Assembly: GCA_046297935.1 (NCBI GenBank)
Contig: JBKBHA010000001.1
Coordinates: 372,001 to 436,000, forward strand
Direction of reading: 5' to 3'
Length of the DNA: 64,000 nucleotides
Source of the DNA: CAYMZZ01 sp046297935
GTDB taxonomy: Bacteria; Bacteroidota; Bacteroidia; Chitinophagales; Chitinophagaceae
How positions within the stretch are numbered: the stretch's first letter is position 1; each line of letters begins with the position of its first letter. The notes below the pieces were generated by a model. It did not search any database. It saw only the letters and a list, made by a program, of their open reading frames with translations, and was not told the DNA's origin. Positions 60,253 through 64,000 of this stretch are shown piece by piece. Made by a program: the position numbers and the translations under genes.

Positions 60253-60450
60253 GTTGTACAATATAAGGAATGGGGAACCGGCTCTTTTCAGAGGGAGGAG
60301 TGGTGCTACTACCAGCGGCGCTTCACCTCTAATATATGGCCTTTTTTTTGAATATTCAAAAATGCTGCTTATAACAATTTTGTCGCACAAAGCTTTCAGG
60401 ACGGTAGAAACGACGTTGGATTTTGATAGCACTTTTTTACATGCAAATAG

Positions 60451-60472
60451 TTGCTGTTGTTTTTAACAGCAA
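60451..60472. other. 8-bp hairpin in the divergent caspase/DUF1624 region
   Basis: TTGCTGTT (60451-60458) and AACAGCAA (60465-60472) form a perfect stem around GTTTTT, 24 bases before the DUF1624 start codon. It has no T-tail on the plus strand, so it is more likely an operator or a leader hairpin than a terminator. The rest of the 243-bp divergent space shows no convincing promoter pair. Confidence 0.3.
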
Positions 60473-60495
60473 ATATTGTTTATTTTCAACCTCAA

Positions 60496-61659
60496 ATGAA
60501 ACGTATAAACTCCATCGACATCGTTCGCGGAATGGTGTTAGTGATTATGGCGCTCGATCACGTACGCGAGCTGCTCCATACTACTGCCCTTACACAAACC
60601 CCCACAGACCTGACAACGGCAACTGCTCCGGTATTTTTTACGCGGTGGATTACCCATTTGTGCGCGCCTATTTTCGTTTTTCTGGCAGGCGTGTCTGCGT
60701 ATCTTTCTTATCAGCGAAGTACAGACAAGTCGTCAAGTCGCAATTTTCTCTGGAAACGGGGGCTGTGGCTGATCATACTTGAATTCACCATAATCAATTT
60801 CCTGTTGTGGTTTGATGTGCAGTTTCGCTTGTTGCTGCTGGAGGTAATAGCTGCCATTGGTGTAGGATTTATTGTTTTGTCCCTATTGGCCAGGGTCACG
60901 CCATGGAAGGTCGGCTTACTGGGATTCATTTTTCTCGCTTTCAACGAACTGACTTTACGTATTCCTGCGCAGGAAAATGCGGGTTTGAATTTTCTGATTA
61001 GTGTATTGACGAGGCCGGGCCTTCATACGGTAACTCCTGATTTTTTAATTCTGGTGGCTTATCCGCTAATTCCCTGGGTGGGCATCATCTTATTGGGTTT
61101 TGCTACGGGCAAGCTGTTTGAGCAGCCTTTAGAGTGGCAGAGCAAACAGTTTCTGCGAATCGCGGCCGCGCTGCTTTTGTTTTTCGTAATCATCCGATCA
61201 GTCAACGCCTATGGCGACCCCAGTCACTGGCAGGCTGGCGATTCTTTTCTTTATACTGTCATGTCTTTTCTAAACGTGAGCAAGCAACCGCCTTCGCTGG
61301 CCTTCGTTTCTCTTTTCCTGGGCTTGATGTTTCTGGCGCTTTTTCTTTCAGATAAGGTACCGGCAATTGTGCAAAGAGTGCTTAATGTATACGGAAAAGT
61401 ACCGATGTTCTATTACCTGTTCCACTGGTGTCTGGTTAGGGCAGCAATAACTATTATGTTGTTTGCGCAGGGATTTGCGTGGAGGGATTTCAACTTTGCT
61501 CCTTTTAAATTCGGCAGGCCTGATGGCGAGTCGGGTATAAGTTTGCCGGCTATATATGCAGTGTGGATACTGGTCGTAATCATTTTATATCCGTTTTGCA
61601 AATGGTACGGCAGGTACAAAATGCAGCATCCTGAAAAACGGTGGCTACGTTATCTGTAG
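60496..61659 (+). CDS. DUF1624 (HGSNAT-type) membrane protein
   Basis: The ATG at 60496 gives 387 residues and the family start RINSIDIVRGMVLVIMALDHVREL; the ATG-like codon at 60451 lies in the hairpin region and adds 15 unrelated residues. About 10 membrane helices are predicted. The DUF1624 marks FFTRWITHLCAPIFVFLAGVSAYL (helix 2 area) and YGKVPMFYYLFHWCLVR are present. The family includes heparan-alpha-glucosaminide N-acetyltransferase relatives and is thought to transfer acyl groups across the membrane. It is a separate, distant cousin of the NagX-like protein at 15178-16587. It is probably monocistronic and divergent from the caspase-SUMF1 gene. Confidence 0.85.
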   Translation: MKRINSIDIVRGMVLVIMALDHVRELLHTTALTQTPTDLTTATAPVFFTRWITHLCAPIFVFLAGVSAYLSYQRSTDKSSSRNFLWKRGLWLIILEFTIINFLLWFDVQFRLLLLEVIAAIGVGFIVLSLLARVTPWKVGLLGFIFLAFNELTLRIPAQENAGLNFLISVLTRPGLHTVTPDFLILVAYPLIPWVGIILLGFATGKLFEQPLEWQSKQFLRIAAALLLFFVIIRSVNAYGDPSHWQAGDSFLYTVMSFLNVSKQPPSLAFVSLFLGLMFLALFLSDKVPAIVQRVLNVYGKVPMFYYLFHWCLVRAAITIMLFAQGFAWRDFNFAPFKFGRPDGESGISLPAIYAVWILVVIILYPFCKWYGRYKMQHPEKRWLRYL

Positions 61660-61756
61660 TTACCTGAGTCGAATATTTGAGGTATCTTCAGTTTACTCCC
61701 TGCCAACCGGCATGGGTGAGTACTAGCTGATTCAGCATACTTCAAAAAAACTCCAC

Positions 61757-62929
61757 ATGCTAGCAAGACTATTGGCCCCCTTTTGGCTGTTCTTGTTCAT
61801 GCTAATTGCAGCAACTGCAATTGCTCAAAAGAAACAAAGGGCCAGGGAACTGGGTATACCTTTTCCTGGCACAACGGGTACATATAATGCCATTACTGAT
61901 GTGAAAGGGGTAGAAGTTGGTTACAGTACCATCATTTCAGGTTCGGGGAAGAACATCAGGGGTAAGGGGCCGGTGCGCACCGGTGTGACCGCCATATTGC
62001 CAAGAGGAAAGACCAACAATCCTGTATACGCAAACTGGTATGCATTGAATGGCAACGGTGAAATGACCGGCACTACCTGGATTACGGAGTCAGGCTTCCT
62101 TGAAGGGCCGATCATGATCACCAATACCAACAGTGTGGGTGTAGTACGCGATGCGGTGTTGAAATGGTATGTAAAAAGAGGCTGGTACAAGGAAGATTTT
62201 TGGTACACTTATCCGGTGGTGGCTGAAACCTACGACGGTTTTCTCAATGATATTTACGGATTTCATGTAAAGGAGTCGCACGCCTGGGAGGCACTCGACA
62301 GTGCTAAAACCGGATTTTTAAAAGAAGGTAATGTTGGCGGCGGTACCGGTATGATGTGCCTGGGATTTAAAGGCGGCACTGGCACTTCGTCGCGTGTGTT
62401 TAACATTAATGATTCCACCTATACTGTAGGCGTGCTGGTACAATCCAATTTTGGGAGCAAACGGCTCTTCAGTATTCTGGGTGTACCGGTGGGTCGTGAA
62501 TTAGCCGACACACTTAATTATGAATTCAACCAGGCGCCCTCTTACGATCCCGGACAGGGCTCCATCATTGTAGTGGTAGCAACCGATGCACCACTATTGC
62601 CACATCAATTGAAAAAGCTGGCGACCCGCGTGCCGCTCGGCGTTGGTTTATTGGGTGGATTGGGTGAGAACAGTTCCGGCGATATTTTTATTACGTTTTC
62701 TACCGCCAACAAAAATGCATTTCAGCGCGATGAACTGACAGAAATTGAAGTGTTTCCCAATGACCAGCTTAATGCAGTGTATTACGCGACAGTTAGTGCT
62801 GTGGAGGAAGCGGTGGTAAATGCGATGCTGGCGGCCGACACGATGGAGGGTATCAATGGCAACAAAGCCTATGGATTACCACATCAGGCGGTAATGGATG
62901 TGTTGAAAAAGTACAACCGCGTAAAATAA
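61757..62929 (+). CDS. Exported P1-family (DmpA-like) aminopeptidase
   Basis: A 390-residue protein with a signal peptide (ending ATAIAQ). The body is a DmpA/BapA-type Ntn-hydrolase: ITDVKGVEVGYSTI, TGVTAILPRG, then EGPIMITNTNSVG, and the autoprocessing region GNVGGGTGMMCLGFKGGTGTSSR. The serine in GTSSR should be the nucleophile released by self-cleavage. These enzymes remove N-terminal D- or beta-amino acids or act on D-Ala esters/amides, which suits periplasmic turnover of peptidoglycan-derived or unusual peptides. It is likely monocistronic and converges on the nucleotidyltransferase gene with 2 bases between stop codons. Confidence 0.92.
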   Translation: MLARLLAPFWLFLFMLIAATAIAQKKQRARELGIPFPGTTGTYNAITDVKGVEVGYSTIISGSGKNIRGKGPVRTGVTAILPRGKTNNPVYANWYALNGNGEMTGTTWITESGFLEGPIMITNTNSVGVVRDAVLKWYVKRGWYKEDFWYTYPVVAETYDGFLNDIYGFHVKESHAWEALDSAKTGFLKEGNVGGGTGMMCLGFKGGTGTSSRVFNINDSTYTVGVLVQSNFGSKRLFSILGVPVGRELADTLNYEFNQAPSYDPGQGSIIVVVATDAPLLPHQLKKLATRVPLGVGLLGGLGENSSGDIFITFSTANKNAFQRDELTEIEVFPNDQLNAVYYATVSAVEEAVVNAMLAADTMEGINGNKAYGLPHQAVMDVLKKYNRVK

Positions 62930-62931
62930 AG

Positions 62932-63732
62932 CTATTGCGGCGAAGATGAGCTATTGTTTTGAATCAGCGCAAAATACTCCATCACTTTTTGCTCGGTCAG
63001 TTTCTGACGTTCCACAGCTTCAGTAAAAAGTTCATCTCTTAGCGACCGATACAAAGTAACCGAAGACTCAAGGCTTTGAATCAGGGATGCGCGGTCGTAA
63101 GCAGGAATAGTTTTAATGATTGAGTTCAGATCTTCGTTCGACAGGTCTGTTTCCACCCTCCGAACCGCCCGGGGTAAATTTCCATTCCTTATGTGCAATA
63201 AAGGCCCCAGCACAACCATGCGCAGGTATCCGGAAAAATCGAATGCCTCCAAATATTCGCCTCTGCCAATTTTCAAGAGCGCATAGTGCACCCAGGTCCA
63301 GAAGCGATCTTCGATCCATTGGAAATCGGGATAAGGAAACTTGGCTTCAGTGGCTTCTAATATAGAATGGAGTTCACCATGGCGGTCAAATAGTATGAAT
63401 GGGTCTTCCACGCGGTTAGCGAATTCTTCTGTCGTAACAAATTTGATATCTACATGCAATAGCGGACGATCAAAGAGGCAGATCAACACTCGTGGCTCAC
63501 CTACATGTTCGCCAGTAAAGCCGGATAGATAATGCCCCAGTTTTTTTGCATAGTCAATCATACGACCCCGATCGTCTGCCAGCTTTTCGCGCGTCACCAA
63601 CACCAGGTCAAGATCGGAGTACTCGTCCATTTCACCCGTGATCCATGAACCACCTACTGCCAGTCCCAATACATTCAGGTCCATCGAAAGGACCGACATA
63701 GCGTTTTGTATAAAGTGTTGGTGTGGAAGCAT
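62932..63732 (-). CDS. Nucleotidyltransferase-domain protein
   Basis: The ATG at 63732 gives 266 residues; the upstream ATG at 63756 would read through the inverted-repeat arm and is unlikely. The N-terminal nucleotidyltransferase fold has the core motif LAVGGSWITGEMDEYSDLDLVLVTREK, with the GGSW turn and the metal-binding D-L-D pair, and a further acidic strand LLHVDIKFVT. The C-terminal half is helical, like the DUF4111/oxalate-type or aminoglycoside adenylyltransferase C-domains. Substrate unknown; it could be an antibiotic-modifying or housekeeping NTase. A candidate -7 element TAATTTTG (63820-63827, minus strand) lies in the loop of the inverted repeat, so the leader would carry one repeat arm. 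Confidence 0.75.
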   Translation of the reverse strand: MLPHQHFIQNAMSVLSMDLNVLGLAVGGSWITGEMDEYSDLDLVLVTREKLADDRGRMIDYAKKLGHYLSGFTGEHVGEPRVLICLFDRPLLHVDIKFVTTEEFANRVEDPFILFDRHGELHSILEATEAKFPYPDFQWIEDRFWTWVHYALLKIGRGEYLEAFDFSGYLRMVVLGPLLHIRNGNLPRAVRRVETDLSNEDLNSIIKTIPAYDRASLIQSLESSVTLYRSLRDELFTEAVERQKLTEQKVMEYFALIQNNSSSSPQ

Positions 63733-63738
63733 GATGAC

Positions 63739-63865
63739 AAATGTGGAAATGTGCAAGTGTGGAAATGTGCAAATATGTGAAATTATTTAAAAGATAGAGA
63801 ATTCTTCATTAGCACCGACCAAAATTAGCAATTTGGCATTTCCACACTTGCACATTTCCACATTT
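63739..63865. repeat. Long inverted repeat built from 16-bp units
   Basis: A 29-base arm at 63739-63767 is perfectly complementary to 63837-63865, with a 69-base loop. Each arm is itself made of near-identical 16-bp units of the type RTGTGGAAATGTGCAA in tandem. Further degenerate units extend both sides (to ~63785 and ~63882). It lies between the nucleotidyltransferase start and the next gene. It could form a cruciform or an RNA hairpin, and may be a family of dispersed repeats in this genome. Confidence 0.85.
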
Positions 63866-63964
63866 TCACATTTGCACATTTTCTTAACCTTCTGGTAATT
63901 ATCAAAACACACTCCCTTAACATGAGCCCGATAGCTTTGGCCCTCAATTCAAAACTAACGCCTC

Positions 63965-64000
63965 ATGTTTTCCCAAATTAAAAAACGGTTCCTCAGTGGT
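63965..64000 (+). CDS. Start of a gene running out of the window
   Basis: An ATG at 63965 opens a frame of twelve codons (MFSQIKKRFLSG) up to the window end. TAGCTTTG at 63932-63939 matches the Bacteroidota -7 consensus and is 25 bases upstream, although no TTG lies at the proper -33 distance. Too short for a functional guess. Confidence 0.35.
   Translation, partial: MFSQIKKRFLSG

Noticed and set aside
60253..60432. 60-residue N-terminal extension of the caspase-SUMF1 protein
   Set aside because: The ATG at 60252 starts a textbook signal peptide, which the extension would bury.
63741..63785. Tandem 16-bp units as a CRISPR or phage-like array
   Set aside because: There are no unique spacers between units, and the units form an inverted repeat instead.

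Overview
The window looks like chromosomal DNA of a Bacteroidota bacterium, most likely a member of the Chitinophagaceae/Chitinophagales (the family-level placement is inference). The evidence is a SusC/SusD pair, PorP/SprF and type IX secretion (T9SS) C-terminal domains, DUF5916 and GHL10 proteins, Bacteroidota -7 promoter elements of the form TAnnTTTG, and A-rich leaders without Shine-Dalgarno sequences. No rRNA, tRNA, CRISPR array, integrase or transposase was seen.

Left edge (1-5.7 kb): the 3' end of a DarG-like antitoxin gene with its terminator, a 5'-truncated ImmA/IrrE peptidase remnant, a T9SS-secreted protein, and a short minus-strand operon of a repetitive exported protein plus three paralogous lipocalin-like lipoproteins. 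A DUF421 membrane protein follows.

Amino-sugar/glycan locus (5.7-25.8 kb): a ROK repressor is divergent from a long plus-strand run holding an N-acylglucosamine 2-epimerase, an exported FAD oxidoreductase, SusC, SusD, a terminator hairpin and a NagX-like acyltransferase. GH92 and a GHL10 lipoprotein lie on the minus strand. A second plus-strand run holds a sodium/solute symporter, an SGNH esterase, a DUF4434 protein, a second GHL10 protein and an L,D-transpeptidase-like protein. Together they suggest import and breakdown of an N-acetylated amino-sugar glycan. Two GHL10 (DigH-like) enzymes and the YkuD-like protein point to peptidoglycan fragments; GH92 points instead to an N-glycan or mannoside.

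Metal-uptake operon (25.8-34.5 kb): a bipartite palindromic operator overlaps the promoter of an apparently leaderless operon. It encodes a small CxxC protein, an ABC ATPase, a siderophore-type TonB receptor, two DUF3526-type ABC-2 permeases and a DUF5916 outer-membrane protein.

Envelope caspase/CHAT/CHASE2 region (35.7-60.3 kb): this is the most unusual part. It holds a STAND-like NTPase, a TraB/TIKI-like protein, TspO, and an exported metacaspase-like protein with a lipoprotein. Next come an exported coiled protein, a CHASE2 protein without an output domain and a FecR-like periplasmic protein. The last part is a minus-strand run of a caspase-SUMF1 fusion, two beta-barrel proteins, an exported TPR-CHAT protease, a 1,809-residue Kelch/Ig-like adhesin with a T9SS type B tail, and PorP/SprF. 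Three clan CD protease homologues, all with signal peptides, lie within 20 kb of sensor-like and surface proteins. This may be an undescribed envelope proteolytic signalling system.

Right edge (60.5-64 kb): a DUF1624 membrane acyltransferase, an exported P1-family (DmpA-like) peptidase, a nucleotidyltransferase, a long inverted repeat built from 16-bp units, and the first 12 codons of a further gene.
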